From: a virus
DNA length: 47,071 nt
Reading direction: 5' to 3' (one strand)
IMG/VR virus record: IMGVR_UViG_3300010396_000056
Location: 1-47,071 of that record
How positions within the stretch are numbered: position 1 is the stretch's first letter; every line of letters starts with the position of its first letter. The notes under the pieces were generated by a model that saw nothing but the letters and a program-made list of their open reading frames with translations, searched no databases and was not told where the DNA came from. Positions 19,642 to 30,200 of the stretch are shown here, one piece after another. The translations under genes were made by a program, and so were the position numbers.

Positions 19642-20109
19642 ATGGTAGTCACGGCTAAGTGCATCAAGGAAGCGTGGGATTCGATGTCCTGCGTGCTGTA
19701 CAAGCCGGGCTGTGGCCCGTTACCGGACGGTCTCTATGAGATTGAACGGGACGGGCCGCTGTCAAAGCTGAAGACCGGGGAAGGCAAGTCGGCGCGGTAC
19801 GTGTTCGAGTTCGACCGCAACGCCGGGCCGGATGACAAGCCTCACGACTACACCTGTGAGAAGTGTGGGAAGAAGTGCAAGACTCTCAACGAGCTTGGCA
19901 CGCATACCCGCAGCGAACACAAGGACGTGATCGTGGTGGAGCCGGATGACGATGGAGAGGAAGTTGACCTGTCTGATCGTACCTGCACCGTCTGCCATCC
20001 TCCGAAAGTTCTGAAGACGCCCTACGGTCTTCGCTTGCACACCGAGAAGTCTCACCCGTCCGTTCCTGCGGCGGTTCCACATGAGGGTGCGGTCGAACAG
20101 GCCGCGTAA
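19642..20109 (+). CDS. Tandem C2H2 zinc-finger protein in the virion cluster
   Basis: A 155-residue protein. The N-terminal 60 residues are a small beta domain with two C-containing loops. Two classical-type zinc fingers follow: C72-x2-C75-x12-H88-x4-H93 and C115-x2-C118-x14-H133-x4-H138, separated by an acidic linker. Tandem C2H2 fingers are common in eukaryotes and archaea but unusual in phage late genes. It could bind DNA near the portal or be a virion or adaptor protein. The ATG directly follows the previous stop. Confidence 0.7.
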   Translation: MVVTAKCIKEAWDSMSCVLYKPGCGPLPDGLYEIERDGPLSKLKTGEGKSARYVFEFDRNAGPDDKPHDYTCEKCGKKCKTLNELGTHTRSEHKDVIVVEPDDDGEEVDLSDRTCTVCHPPKVLKTPYGLRLHTEKSHPSVPAAVPHEGAVEQAA

Positions 20110-20120
20110 GGCGGGGTTCG

Positions 20121-20891
20121 ATGAATTACAGCAAAACAAGTTTGGCGAATCTGGCCCTGAACCGCATCGGCGCTCGGGGTCAGATTGTCAACATCGACAC
20201 CGAACACAGCCCCAACGCCTTGAAGTGTCTGAACGTCTGGGATGCCATTTTCGCGGAAGTATTGTCCGAGCGCGATTGGAAGTTTGCCAAGACTCGCCAG
20301 CAGTTGCAACTCTCCCCTGTAACGCCGCTGTACACCTACCGCTTCGCATGGGCCTTGCCGGTAGACTTCCTGCGCTTTGTGCGTCCCCGCAAGCGGCAGA
20401 TAGACCGCAACTACGTGTGGTTCAACGGGCCGGAATGCGGTGGGTGGTACCACCGCGACGACCCTCCATTCTGGCCCAACGCGTTCGACTACAAGGTGGA
20501 GACGCTGACGGCAGGATGGCAGATCATTCCTCCTGCGCCTCCCGTACCCTATCCCGCACCGTTCCCCACAGGCCGGTACGCGCTTACGAACTACGGTGGG
20601 GAGTTTCAGGGTGCGCCAGCGGCCATCACGTACATCAGGCTCATCACCGACTACTCGCAACTCACGCCGGGGTTCGTGAACTGCTTTGCTTACCGTTTGG
20701 CGAAGGAACTGTGCATCGGCGTCACTGAGGACAAGAACAAGTGGCAGTTGATGGATGAGCAGTACAAGGAAGCCCTCAACTCGGCAGAGGCGCAGAACGA
20801 ATCGAGCGACACGCAGGAGGATGAGGCCGGGTCTGATTCGTGGGTTTCCGCAGGCCGTAACTATGGAGCGTGGGGCGGTGGTATCAGGTAG
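20121..20891 (+). CDS. Tail tubular protein A (T7 gp11-like)
   Basis: A 256-residue adaptor protein. The N-terminus MNYSKTSLANLALNRIGARG and following DTEHSPNALKCLNVWDAIFAEVLSERDWKFAK are the signature of T7 gp11-like tail tubular A proteins, which form a 12-mer ring under the portal and hold the nozzle. It then continues with TYRFAWALPVDFLRFVR and a helical C-terminus. GGCGGGG lies upstream of the ATG. Gp12 (21333) follows as expected. Confidence 0.9.
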   Translation: MNYSKTSLANLALNRIGARGQIVNIDTEHSPNALKCLNVWDAIFAEVLSERDWKFAKTRQQLQLSPVTPLYTYRFAWALPVDFLRFVRPRKRQIDRNYVWFNGPECGGWYHRDDPPFWPNAFDYKVETLTAGWQIIPPAPPVPYPAPFPTGRYALTNYGGEFQGAPAAITYIRLITDYSQLTPGFVNCFAYRLAKELCIGVTEDKNKWQLMDEQYKEALNSAEAQNESSDTQEDEAGSDSWVSAGRNYGAWGGGIR

Positions 20892-20902
20892 TGGAGGATG
20901 CG

Positions 20903-21085
20903 ATGGACGAAGCAAAGGAAGAACTCGGACAGGCAATAGACCGCATCGGCAACTTGGATGGAGCATTGCAGTTGCCGATGCCAGCGCAGTTCCACGTAGA
21001 CCAACTCAAGAAACTTCTACCCGAATGCGTTGCCGAGTTGCGCGCCGCGTTCGTGAAGGTTACAGGAGAAAACCCATGGGAATGA
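20903..21085 (+). CDS. Small helical protein between tail genes (60 aa)
   Basis: A 60-residue acidic, helical protein (MDEAKEELGQAIDRIGNLDG...). GGAGG lies 6 nt upstream of the ATG at 20903; a GTG at 20891 is the alternative. Possibly a chaperone or minor tail component. Overlaps the next gene. Confidence 0.55.
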   Translation: MDEAKEELGQAIDRIGNLDGALQLPMPAQFHVDQLKKLLPECVAELRAAFVKVTGENPWE

Positions 21086-21333
21086 ATGCGAGCGTCGAGA
21101 GCCCAACCTACCGTAAGTTCAAGCAGGATGATGGCGCTGCCACGCCTCACTTCGGAATCTCTTGCGACGAAGGGTGGCGCGAATCCATCGTCTGCACTGG
21201 GATGTATGAGTGGGTAGCGGATTGGATGCTTGAACAACTTCAGGGAAAGCCTTTCGCGGAAGCTCCCCGGAGCACTCGGACAGTATTGGATGCACGGCGA
21301 ATGGTTTGGCCGGGGGATGAGGTTTTGGCGTAA
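21076..21333 (+). CDS. Hypothetical protein (85 aa)
   Basis: An 85-residue protein with a basic start and a Trp-rich acidic C-terminus (EWVADWMLEQLQ). AGGAG precedes the ATG at 21076, which overlaps the previous stop. It ends at 21333 by TAATG overlap with the tail tubular B gene. No family recognised. Confidence 0.55.
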   Translation: MGMNASVESPTYRKFKQDDGAATPHFGISCDEGWRESIVCTGMYEWVADWMLEQLQGKPFAEAPRSTRTVLDARRMVWPGDEVLA

Positions 21334-24300
21334 TGCCCAAGAGCTACGTCACGCGTAACGCGATGAATGCCGGTGAGTTGAGTTCTCTCATCTCAGGCAT
21401 GAGAGACGACATCGCTAAGTACAGCAGCGGGTGCGTCCAACTCTCAAACGCGATGCCCCTGGTGGAAGGTGGCGCGAAGAAGATGCCGGGGACGTACTTC
21501 GCTGGGCCTGCCGGATCTTCGGGCGCGGTGTTCATCGGATCCATCTCAGGCAACACGCTCACAGTCACAGAAGTCATCTCAGGAACCATCCGCATCGGCT
21601 CTCCACTCATCGGCCCCGGCATCCTCCCCGGAACGACTATCACCGGCTTCATCCCTGCTACCACACCGTTCACGACGTTCTTCAACGTCACAGGCAGCGG
21701 TACTGGTACAGCAACGGGCGACTGGCAGTTCGTCGGCACTCAGTTCCGCACCCACTTTGAGCCGATCACCACGGCGCTCACCGACCTGTTCTTTAGCGGC
21801 TTCGGGTTCTCCATCCCGGTAGGCGCAACCATCCTAGGCGTCGAAGTCAGCACGCTGAACATCTCGCAGGCGGCAAGCGCCGCAACTGTGTCTCAGGTGT
21901 CGCTCTGGAACGGTGGCGCGGTAGGCACCGCCAAGACTCCCAGCAGCCCCTTCACGCCGTCGCTGACCACGGAGACATACGGAAGCCCCACCGACCTCTG
22001 GGGACTCACGGCGGGCGCGTTGCTGGGCATGGTGAATAGCGGAGCGTTCGGGTTCGCCGTGGCAGTGACGGTCCCTGACACCGTTCGCGTGTTCGTCGGG
22101 CAGCCATTCACAATGACGGTGTACTACTCCATCACCACGAACGTACCCAGCGGATCACCGGGCGGAGTAGGTCAGTACACCATCAGCACGAACCTCGCCG
22201 TACCCAGCGAGCAGATGCAGACCGGGGCGAGCGGAAAGAGCCGCCTTGCTCCCTTCCAGTTCTCGACGGCGCAGGGAGCCATTCTGGAGTTCTCGGCTGG
22301 CATCATCCGCATCTGGGAAGGAGCAACGCAGGGGGATTGGTCTCTGGGGCTTGCGCTACAAACTCCACCCTCGGGCGCGAACTACAGCCCGGCGACGGCG
22401 TACGCGGCGGGCAACATCGCGCTTGTGGGGCCGTATGCTGCGGCGCTGTTCTACACGCTGGTACCTTCGCCGCCTCGCTACATCCCTGACCCGTCTATGG
22501 GCGTGCTGACGTTCGCGGCACCCTACGGTACGAGCTTCGCGGCTACCGTCCCTGTCACCTTCACCACCAACGGCACGGACACCCTCTCCGTAACCGCGAC
22601 GGGAAGCTCACCGAATCAGGGTCTCAACATCGCTCTGGCGAACGCGACCCCGGCCAACAATTCAGCCGCGGCGATTCAGGCTCAGATTCGTGCGCTTGGT
22701 AGCCTCAACGCTCCGGGAAACAACTTCGTAGACCTGACGGGATGGACAGTTACTCCCGACCCCATCTACTTCGCCTCACCTTGGATTACCGCACCCACCA
22801 TCTCACCGGGTGCGACAGTCAACGTCGGATTCACGCCATCCTTCATCGCACAGGTGGTCACACCGAACACAGGAACGCAATTCCCCGTCCTGTACACCGG
22901 GGACTTCAACTCTGCTTTCTGGACGGACTACAACGCCAGCGCGCAGCCTCCGATTGAACTGGTGACACCCTACGCAGAGGCAGACCTGTTTGCGCTCGAC
23001 TGCTCGACGCAGAGCGCGGACGTGCTGTGGGTGTTCCACCACCTGTATCCGCCGGCAGTCGTGGAACGCCTCGGCCCAAACTCATGGGCGTACAGCCCGT
23101 CACTCCCCGGCCAGCAACCGGGAGAGCCGCCGTACCGTGGCACCTTGGGCGTGGTCAAGACGGGGTACTCGGCTCTCGGACAGAGCATCACGGCTATCAC
23201 CAAGGCCAACCCCTGCAACGTCACCATCGCGGCAACAGGCACGGTGTTCTCCGATGGCGACCGCGTTTACATGAACCTCATAGCCGGGATGGTGGAACTG
23301 AATCAGGGCGAGTTCATCGTCAGAAATCCGTCGTTTGGTGCGGGAACCTTCAGCTTCGACCTCGAAGATCCCGACACAGGTACGCCTGTAGATTCGAGCG
23401 GGTATCTTGCGTACATCAGTGGTGGGTTTGTCGTGCAGGTGGTTGCTCTGTTCTCCGCTCCGGGGGACTACCCCGCTTGTGGGACGCTGTATCAGGAACG
23501 CCTCATGGTGGGTGGAACCGACAACAACCCCACGCAGTTGAACGGGTCGGTGCAGGATGACTACCCAGACTTTATTGCAGACCCTAACGCCGATGACTTC
23601 GCGATCCAGTACACGCTCACGTCGAAGCAACTGAATCAGTTCCTCAACATGATTGGGACACCCAACGCTCTGCTTATCGGCACCGCTGGAGGAGTGTGGG
23701 TGCTGACCGCGAGCAACGGTACGTCCATAAGCCAAGTCAACATCGACGCCTCCGTTCAAAGCAATCTCGGAGTGAGCGCGCTGGAGCCGCAGCTTGTCAA
23801 CGGTTCGGCCCTGTTCGTGTCTCGCTCAAAGCGTATCGTTTCGTTCCTGGTCTTCAACTTCGGCACGAACACTTGGGAGAACAACGACCTCACCCGACTC
23901 AACCGAAACATCACTGTCGGAGACACGGAAGAGACTTCAGGCATCGCGCAGACGGCTTTCCAGATGGAGCCTTACCCGGTGTTCTGGGCGGTGCGGAATG
24001 ACGGTCAACTCATCGGCTTGGTGTTCAACACGCAGGATCAGGTGTACGCCTGGTTCCGCGTGGATATGACGCCGCTGGGTGGGTACATCGAATCGTGCGC
24101 GGTCATCACCGGATCGGGGAACGAAGATCAGCTTGTCGTGGTTGTGCGGAGGACGGTCAACGAGCAGACGGTTCGGTACGTGGAATACTTCATGCCGCAG
24201 GAGATTTTCGGTCAACTGTCGAACGCTTTCCACGTCTTCTCGGGGCAGCAGTTGAACGGCGGGCCGGCCGTTGCGATCAAGGGTATCTCGAACGCCAACC

Positions 24301-24974
24301 CCAACGTGGTAGCGGCTCCGGGGCATGGGTTTGCCAATGGTGACAAGGTGCAGATAACCGGCGTCGAAGGCATGACGCAGATCAACCAGCCTCCTACGCA
24401 GGCGTACACTGTGGCCGGGGCGACAGCGAACAACTTCCAGCTTCAGGGCATGGACTCCACGGCGTTCGGCGTATACACCGGGGGTGGAACGGCAACGCGG
24501 GTCTTCAACGAAGTCACCGGCCTCACGTACCTGCTCGGGAACACGGTGGTTGCTGTGGGCGACGGCGCACTCATCCTTGAGCCAACAGTGGTTACTTCGG
24601 ACAGCATCACCTTCCCCTACTACGCCAACCTCATCACCATCGGCATCCCGTACACAGCCACCATCCAGCCGACGAATCCCGTTCTCAGTTCGCAGGCGGC
24701 GACGACGCGGGGGATGCCTCAGAAGTTGAACCGCGTCACGCTGTCGCTATATCAGGCGATGGGCGGTAAGCAGGGCACCGACCAGTGGCACATGTACGAC
24801 ATCGACTACGGTGCCGGGACGATGGCAAAGAAGCCGTCACTCTTCACCGGAGAGGTAACGGTGGACATGGACTCGGACTGGAGCGAGCAAGATCGGTTCA
24901 TTGTCACGCATGATGTTCCGTTGCCCTTCACACTTCGCGGTATAGTTTTTAGAATGAGTGCCAATCAGGATTAG
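21333..24974 (+). CDS. Tail tubular protein B (T7 gp12-like nozzle)
   Basis: A 1213-residue nozzle protein of the T7 gp12 type, larger than T7's 794 residues. The N-terminus has the family's SLISGMRDDIAKYSSGCVQLSNAMPLVEGGAKKMPGT. It has a large beta-propeller-like body. An inserted surface module (about 67-133) is shared with the decoration protein at 18892. Two copies of a beta module, around residues 615-705 and 980-1060 (pattern NGDKVQITGVEGMTQIN), suggest internal duplication. It should form the hexameric nozzle and trigger DNA ejection. Confidence 0.85.
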   Translation: MPKSYVTRNAMNAGELSSLISGMRDDIAKYSSGCVQLSNAMPLVEGGAKKMPGTYFAGPAGSSGAVFIGSISGNTLTVTEVISGTIRIGSPLIGPGILPGTTITGFIPATTPFTTFFNVTGSGTGTATGDWQFVGTQFRTHFEPITTALTDLFFSGFGFSIPVGATILGVEVSTLNISQAASAATVSQVSLWNGGAVGTAKTPSSPFTPSLTTETYGSPTDLWGLTAGALLGMVNSGAFGFAVAVTVPDTVRVFVGQPFTMTVYYSITTNVPSGSPGGVGQYTISTNLAVPSEQMQTGASGKSRLAPFQFSTAQGAILEFSAGIIRIWEGATQGDWSLGLALQTPPSGANYSPATAYAAGNIALVGPYAAALFYTLVPSPPRYIPDPSMGVLTFAAPYGTSFAATVPVTFTTNGTDTLSVTATGSSPNQGLNIALANATPANNSAAAIQAQIRALGSLNAPGNNFVDLTGWTVTPDPIYFASPWITAPTISPGATVNVGFTPSFIAQVVTPNTGTQFPVLYTGDFNSAFWTDYNASAQPPIELVTPYAEADLFALDCSTQSADVLWVFHHLYPPAVVERLGPNSWAYSPSLPGQQPGEPPYRGTLGVVKTGYSALGQSITAITKANPCNVTIAATGTVFSDGDRVYMNLIAGMVELNQGEFIVRNPSFGAGTFSFDLEDPDTGTPVDSSGYLAYISGGFVVQVVALFSAPGDYPACGTLYQERLMVGGTDNNPTQLNGSVQDDYPDFIADPNADDFAIQYTLTSKQLNQFLNMIGTPNALLIGTAGGVWVLTASNGTSISQVNIDASVQSNLGVSALEPQLVNGSALFVSRSKRIVSFLVFNFGTNTWENNDLTRLNRNITVGDTEETSGIAQTAFQMEPYPVFWAVRNDGQLIGLVFNTQDQVYAWFRVDMTPLGGYIESCAVITGSGNEDQLVVVVRRTVNEQTVRYVEYFMPQEIFGQLSNAFHVFSGQQLNGGPAVAIKGISNANPNVVAAPGHGFANGDKVQITGVEGMTQINQPPTQAYTVAGATANNFQLQGMDSTAFGVYTGGGTATRVFNEVTGLTYLLGNTVVAVGDGALILEPTVVTSDSITFPYYANLITIGIPYTATIQPTNPVLSSQAATTRGMPQKLNRVTLSLYQAMGGKQGTDQWHMYDIDYGAGTMAKKPSLFTGEVTVDMDSDWSEQDRFIVTHDVPLPFTLRGIVFRMSANQD

Positions 24975-24977
24975 CCT

Positions 24978-25466
24978 ATGTCGGGAATTTCTTCTGCAAC
25001 CGCAATGCTCATCGCCGGTGGAACATCGTCTGCCCTGACAGCGGGCGGGAAGATATTGCAGGGCCAAGAGCAGAAGCAAGCCTACGACTACAACGCCGAC
25101 ATCACTAAACTCAACACCGACAACAAGGTAGAGGCCAATCAGGACGCCTTCACTGCCTTAGTGGGACGGCAAGCCACGGCATACGCTGCGTCCGGGGTGG
25201 ACATCGCCTCCGGTTCTCCACTCCTGACGATGATTGCCACTTCCGCGCGCGGTGCGCGAGAGGGGGAGCAGATTGAAGAGTCCGGTACGGAGCAGGCCAA
25301 CCTCCAGCGCTACTACGGGCGCATCGCCGCGTTCTCTGGAACTATGAGCGGCATCGGTGCATTTTTGCAGGGGATGAGTGGAGACCTTGCCTCCTACGCG
25401 AAACTCACCAACAACCCCATTCCGACCGGAGACCCTAACGCTCCCTACGGCCCCAACTCGGACTGA
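24978..25466 (+). CDS. Internal virion-type protein (162 aa)
   Basis: A 162-residue protein starting with a hydrophobic segment (MSGISSATAMLIAGG) and continuing helical, Ala/Gly-rich, with a QGQEQKQAYDYNADITKLNTDN segment. Position and character fit a T7 gp14-like internal core protein. The start is nearly identical to that of the protein at 13038. Start chosen at ATG with AGGA upstream. Confidence 0.65.
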   Translation: MSGISSATAMLIAGGTSSALTAGGKILQGQEQKQAYDYNADITKLNTDNKVEANQDAFTALVGRQATAYAASGVDIASGSPLLTMIATSARGAREGEQIEESGTEQANLQRYYGRIAAFSGTMSGIGAFLQGMSGDLASYAKLTNNPIPTGDPNAPYGPNSD

Positions 25467-25468
25467 CC

Positions 25469-27286
25469 ATGGCGAAGATACCCGGCGTACCCACAATCGA
25501 CCCCGTTGATAAGCCGATGGAATCCCCTGCCGAAGCGGGCAAGGTGGGAGCGGCCATTGCGGGTCTTGGTGAGGCTACGCAGGATGTTGTGCAGACCGGG
25601 TTTCAGGTTGAACTGTTCCTGAAGAAAGCACAGCAGAACGTAGACGAGACCACGTTTCAGAACAACGCTCACGCTCTCATGTTGCAGTATCAGGATGCGT
25701 TGGCGAAGACGACAAACTCACGCGACGTTGCCGCCGTTACTAAGGAGTATCAGGACAACCTACAGGCCAACGTCAAGCGGTGGGAGAAGTCCCCGGCGCT
25801 TATTCAGATTCAGCAGCAAGCCGATGGCCTCACTCCGCAGCTTACCCATCTGGGTACGGTGAAGACGGCAGACCTCCAGGTAAAGGAATCGGCGGTGCAG
25901 TCTGAGATTCAGAAGCAGACACTCCTCCCGCAACTCGTGAACGCCGTCCGCAATGGAGACAAGGCCACGGAAGACTTCATCAACGGGGCGATGGATCACC
26001 AGTACGCGGAGCGGGAGAAGGCGGGCCTCATCTCCCACGCTCAGGTGGAACTGGAAAAGAACGCAGACCAGATTCGTTTCCGCACGCAGTTGAATGAGTC
26101 GTACATCGAGAGCAACGACCCCAAGGAACGGCTGTCGGCCATAGCGCAACTCAAGAGCGGCGGGAGCGGCCAGCTGAACCTCGAAGGACTGGCGGCTGGA
26201 GACATCGCGGCGTTGCGCGTGCAGGCGGAAAGCAAGAACCGCGAACTGGATAACCTGGCCGAAGCGGGGAACCTGAACAAGGCTCTCAACGTAACGCAAG
26301 CTGCGTTCTCCGCACCGGAGTACAAGAACAACTATGAGGCTCGCGTGAACTCTCTTCAGGATGGAGACTGGCTAACCAAGCACGGCATCGTAGCCCCTGA
26401 CGGCAGCCCTGACCGCGTGATGGCTGAGAAGCTTATCGCCGAGACCAATCGGCAGCGTGGGGAGTGGGAGAAAGAGCGTGCCGACCGCGACGAAAAGGCC
26501 ATCAACAAGATCGAACCGCTCATCATCGGCAACAGCCTTTCGCGTGGGCAGCTTGTGCAGATTTCGCAGCAAGAGCAACTGTCTCCCCGCGCCTATGCCG
26601 CTGTGCTGGCGAAGTGGGATGAGAACCAACGCTACAACCATCAGGTAGCCACTGAAGGCCGCATACTGGCGAATCAGGAGAGACAGCAGCGCAGTCAAGA
26701 CGTGGCGGCTGGATTCAACCTGCTCATCGCCCAGGGCGGCGTGCCTTCGGTTCACGACATCCTCACCACTCCCGGCATGACGAAGGCCGACCAGTCCACA
26801 GTGATTGAGCGGGCAAAGCGGGCGAGAGAGGACAAGCCGTATCAGGAAGGTCTTTCGATCATCTCTAACGCCTACCCGGTGAACACAAAGAAGATGACAC
26901 CGGAGCAACAGAATCAGCAGAACGAAATGTACCTGCGGACGGCACAGGCTTACGACCAAGAAATCAACGCGCATCCCGACGAAGACAAGTCAGCCATCGC
27001 TGGCAAACTGGTTATGCCGAGCATCGTCCGCACGGCCATCCAAAAGAGTGTCCCGTCTACAGTACCCGTTGCTCCTGTGGCTGTGAAGACAGAGCATCAC
27101 CCACTGAAGGCCATAGGAGACTTCCTGTTCGGTGGAGCGTCGAAGGACTTGGAGAAGGGGTACAACGCCGCTGAAAACAAGCTCGCTCAACCCTTGGATA
27201 AGCCTACCTCCAAGCCGCCAACCAATCCAGCGAAGGGTGATAAGTTCAACGGGTTCACGTGGGACGGAAATGGATGGACGAAGTAG
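25469..27286 (+). CDS. Internal virion protein, long helical (605 aa)
   Basis: A 605-residue, highly charged helical protein with long coiled-coil-like stretches and Gln-rich segments. The position between the 162-aa protein and the 1318-aa protein corresponds to T7 gp15. It probably forms part of the ejected core that carries DNA across the cell wall. The C-terminus (KGDKFNGFTWDGNGWTK) is short and aromatic. No enzymatic motif seen. Confidence 0.75.
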   Translation: MAKIPGVPTIDPVDKPMESPAEAGKVGAAIAGLGEATQDVVQTGFQVELFLKKAQQNVDETTFQNNAHALMLQYQDALAKTTNSRDVAAVTKEYQDNLQANVKRWEKSPALIQIQQQADGLTPQLTHLGTVKTADLQVKESAVQSEIQKQTLLPQLVNAVRNGDKATEDFINGAMDHQYAEREKAGLISHAQVELEKNADQIRFRTQLNESYIESNDPKERLSAIAQLKSGGSGQLNLEGLAAGDIAALRVQAESKNRELDNLAEAGNLNKALNVTQAAFSAPEYKNNYEARVNSLQDGDWLTKHGIVAPDGSPDRVMAEKLIAETNRQRGEWEKERADRDEKAINKIEPLIIGNSLSRGQLVQISQQEQLSPRAYAAVLAKWDENQRYNHQVATEGRILANQERQQRSQDVAAGFNLLIAQGGVPSVHDILTTPGMTKADQSTVIERAKRAREDKPYQEGLSIISNAYPVNTKKMTPEQQNQQNEMYLRTAQAYDQEINAHPDEDKSAIAGKLVMPSIVRTAIQKSVPSTVPVAPVAVKTEHHPLKAIGDFLFGGASKDLEKGYNAAENKLAQPLDKPTSKPPTNPAKGDKFNGFTWDGNGWTK

Positions 27287-30200
27287 ATGCCAACCTACTA
27301 CGACCCCGTAACAGGTAAGCCTGTAGCGCAAGCTGCGAAGACCTACTACGACCCCACGACCGGCGCTCCTGTGCAGCAAGGCGCTGCGGATGTCCCACGC
27401 GCGAACCCCACTCCGGTAACGCTCCCCCCTGACTTCGGTTCCGACACTTTCAAGGCCGCAGTCCACGCTCAGATGCTCGGCATAGACCCCGGCATGGCGT
27501 ACACGAACCGCGAGGAAATCGACAAGCAACTGAAGTCGCAGGGCGCTGGAAGCTACGATGACGGGCAACTGGACGACACCATTGCCAACGACATCAAGGT
27601 AGGTTTCGAGTCATCCATCTTCGGTCTCCATCACCGCGAAGCACTGCCTGAAACCATCAAGAACCCCGGCATGATTGACAAGTTTGTCTCGGGTCTGTCG
27701 GAGATGTTCGCAGACCTTCCGTGGTACGTGGCTGGTGGTGTGGTGGGTGGAGCGGCCGGCTCTGAGGCTCCCGTAGTGGGAAACGCGGTAGGAGCAGCGG
27801 CTGGGGCTTTTGCTATCCCATCCGCGATGCGGGAAGCCCTTGTGCTGGGCATCAAGGACGGCGAGGTAAAGGACTTTCCTGACTTGCTTCGTCGTGCCGG
27901 TAAGGTGGTGTGGGAAGGAACTAAGGGAGCAGTGGTAGGAGCGGCGACCGAACTAACTGGAGGCATTGCCCCGGTGATCGCTAAAAGCCCGCTGACTTCG
28001 ATGGCGATCAAGGGGTTGTTTCAGGCGACGGGAATGACGGTGGCGGCGGATGTTCTTGAAGGCCATCTGCCAACGGCCAAGGACTTCGCTGGCAACGCTG
28101 CGCTCATCATCCCGCTGAACCTCATCACCCACGGCCTGCCGCTGCTTACCGGTGACGCCAAGCAAGCCGTGATGGACGTGTACGCCAAGGACGGCAAGAC
28201 GCCACAGGAGACAACCGAGACGCTCAACGCGCAGCCTCCGGTGAAGCCTGACCTACCCGAAGGACTGCGACCAGCAATCAAGCACGCAGAAGGAGTAACC
28301 GAGGGTGATACGACCGACACGCACGACAAACTTGCGGAGCGCGTACTGTCCGATAAACCTGTCTCGATGGAGAAGTTGGAGGCAGAACCGGCGCTTGCCG
28401 ATGATGTGTTGCAGAACCCCACGGTTCACGATCAGGATGTCATTGACCGGGCGTGGCAAATCAAGTCGGAAGCGATAAACGCGGGGGAGACTAAGGATCT
28501 TCCTGAAGGTGCTACTTCCGTTACCCGCGATGAGGCGGTGGAAGCTCGCGAGTCGGCTAACAAGACAGGAAGGCACGCGGAAAACATGCAGGGCGTTCGC
28601 TCTCTCGCCAGCGAAATGCCCGAAGGAGAATACGTTCGCACGGAGATACCGATAGAGAAGATCGTGGCGGCAAAGGATGCAGACCCAGAACTGGTAAAGC
28701 AGTACGCCGAACGCGAGGGCAAGTTCCCGCCTTCCTACGGAACGATGCAGAAGGGCAAGGTTCTTCTGGAGGATGGAAACCACCGCCTAGAAGCCGCTCG
28801 CGCTCGCGGGGACAAGAGCCTTGAAGTCATCATGCCGCGTGCAGCGTTTGACGCTTACTCTGGAGAAGAAAAGCCTCTGAGAATCGAGGATGAGTACGAC
28901 CGCGCATCCATGAAAACAGGGCGTGGCTTCGTTACCCCTGACGGTAAGTTTCTCAGCCGCTCCGAAGCCCGCGCATGGATGAAGGATAACGAACCTGACA
29001 CCCACGAAATTTGGTTGCAGGAGCAGAACGGAGACAAGCAGGCAGAACTTCACACAGAGGACTACGCCAGCGCACGGAACCGGGTGCAGGCGCGTTCGCT
29101 GGTGCAGGGTGACCCGGTTGCCTCAGATATTCCCCCCGACCTCAAGAGGTTCCTCGCAGAAGCGCGCAGCACTACCGGGATACTCAACAAGGTCAAGGCT
29201 GGCCTCGGCAGCGCGAAGTATGGCTACGAGGCCATCAGGACGCTGCTGGTTGGGCCGCGCAACTATCTCCGCGCCGAAGGGGAGCAAGTCGTCAGTGGAT
29301 TGCGGAAACTGGTACCTGACCCGGTGGAGCAACAGGCTCTCCACTTCGTTCGTGACTACCGCGATGACCCTGAAGCCCTGCGTTCGTCCATCGAAGAAAT
29401 ACGCTCCGGGGACAACGATAAGCTGAAGGCGTTCCTGCCTGCGATGGAGCGGGCGCTGGAGCCGATGTCTCCTGAGATGGAACAGGCAGACGCAGCGATG
29501 ACGGACTACTTCACCAAGGCGCTCGCCCTGGGCCGTGCCGTTGGGACGCTGGACTCTGCTATTGACCCATCGCGCTACAGCCCTCGCCTGTTCGCTCGCG
29601 TGACAGAGGAAGGCGCTACAGGAGGTACGGGCCGTCCCACGTTCACAGACCGCACCGTGAACTCCATCCGTCGCGACTACCTCCACACGCTAGACCCACT
29701 GAAGGATGGCACGACTGAGGCTCGCACGTTCAACGCGATTGATGAGATGTCCATCTACAACGACCGTCACGCTACGGCGGTATCCACTGCGCTGTTCAAA
29801 CAGGAACTCAAGAACTCGGCGCTTGGAGTAGAGGGTAGCCGCGGCAAAGTTCCCGCTGGATGGGTGGCGCTGACAAAGCAGTTTGAGGACAAGCGGACGT
29901 TCGTGCAGGATGACGGAACCAATGTCACGACCGTCAAGAATCTGTACGTACCGAAGGACATTGCGGACGCGCTCAAGCCACTTCTCGAAGATCCCGGCCA
30001 GCTTTCGCAACTGTCGAAGTTCCTGCATATCCAGTCCATCGTCAAAGGCATCGAGCTCACCCTGTCGGCGTTCCATATCAAGGCTCTCTCCGTGACGGCG
30101 TTCAACAACATGGGTCTGAAGGACTTCGTGAGCGCGATGCACGCTGACAGCAACTCTGCGGACGTTGCGGAGATTGAGAGGCGTGGTGCGCTGTACGGAC

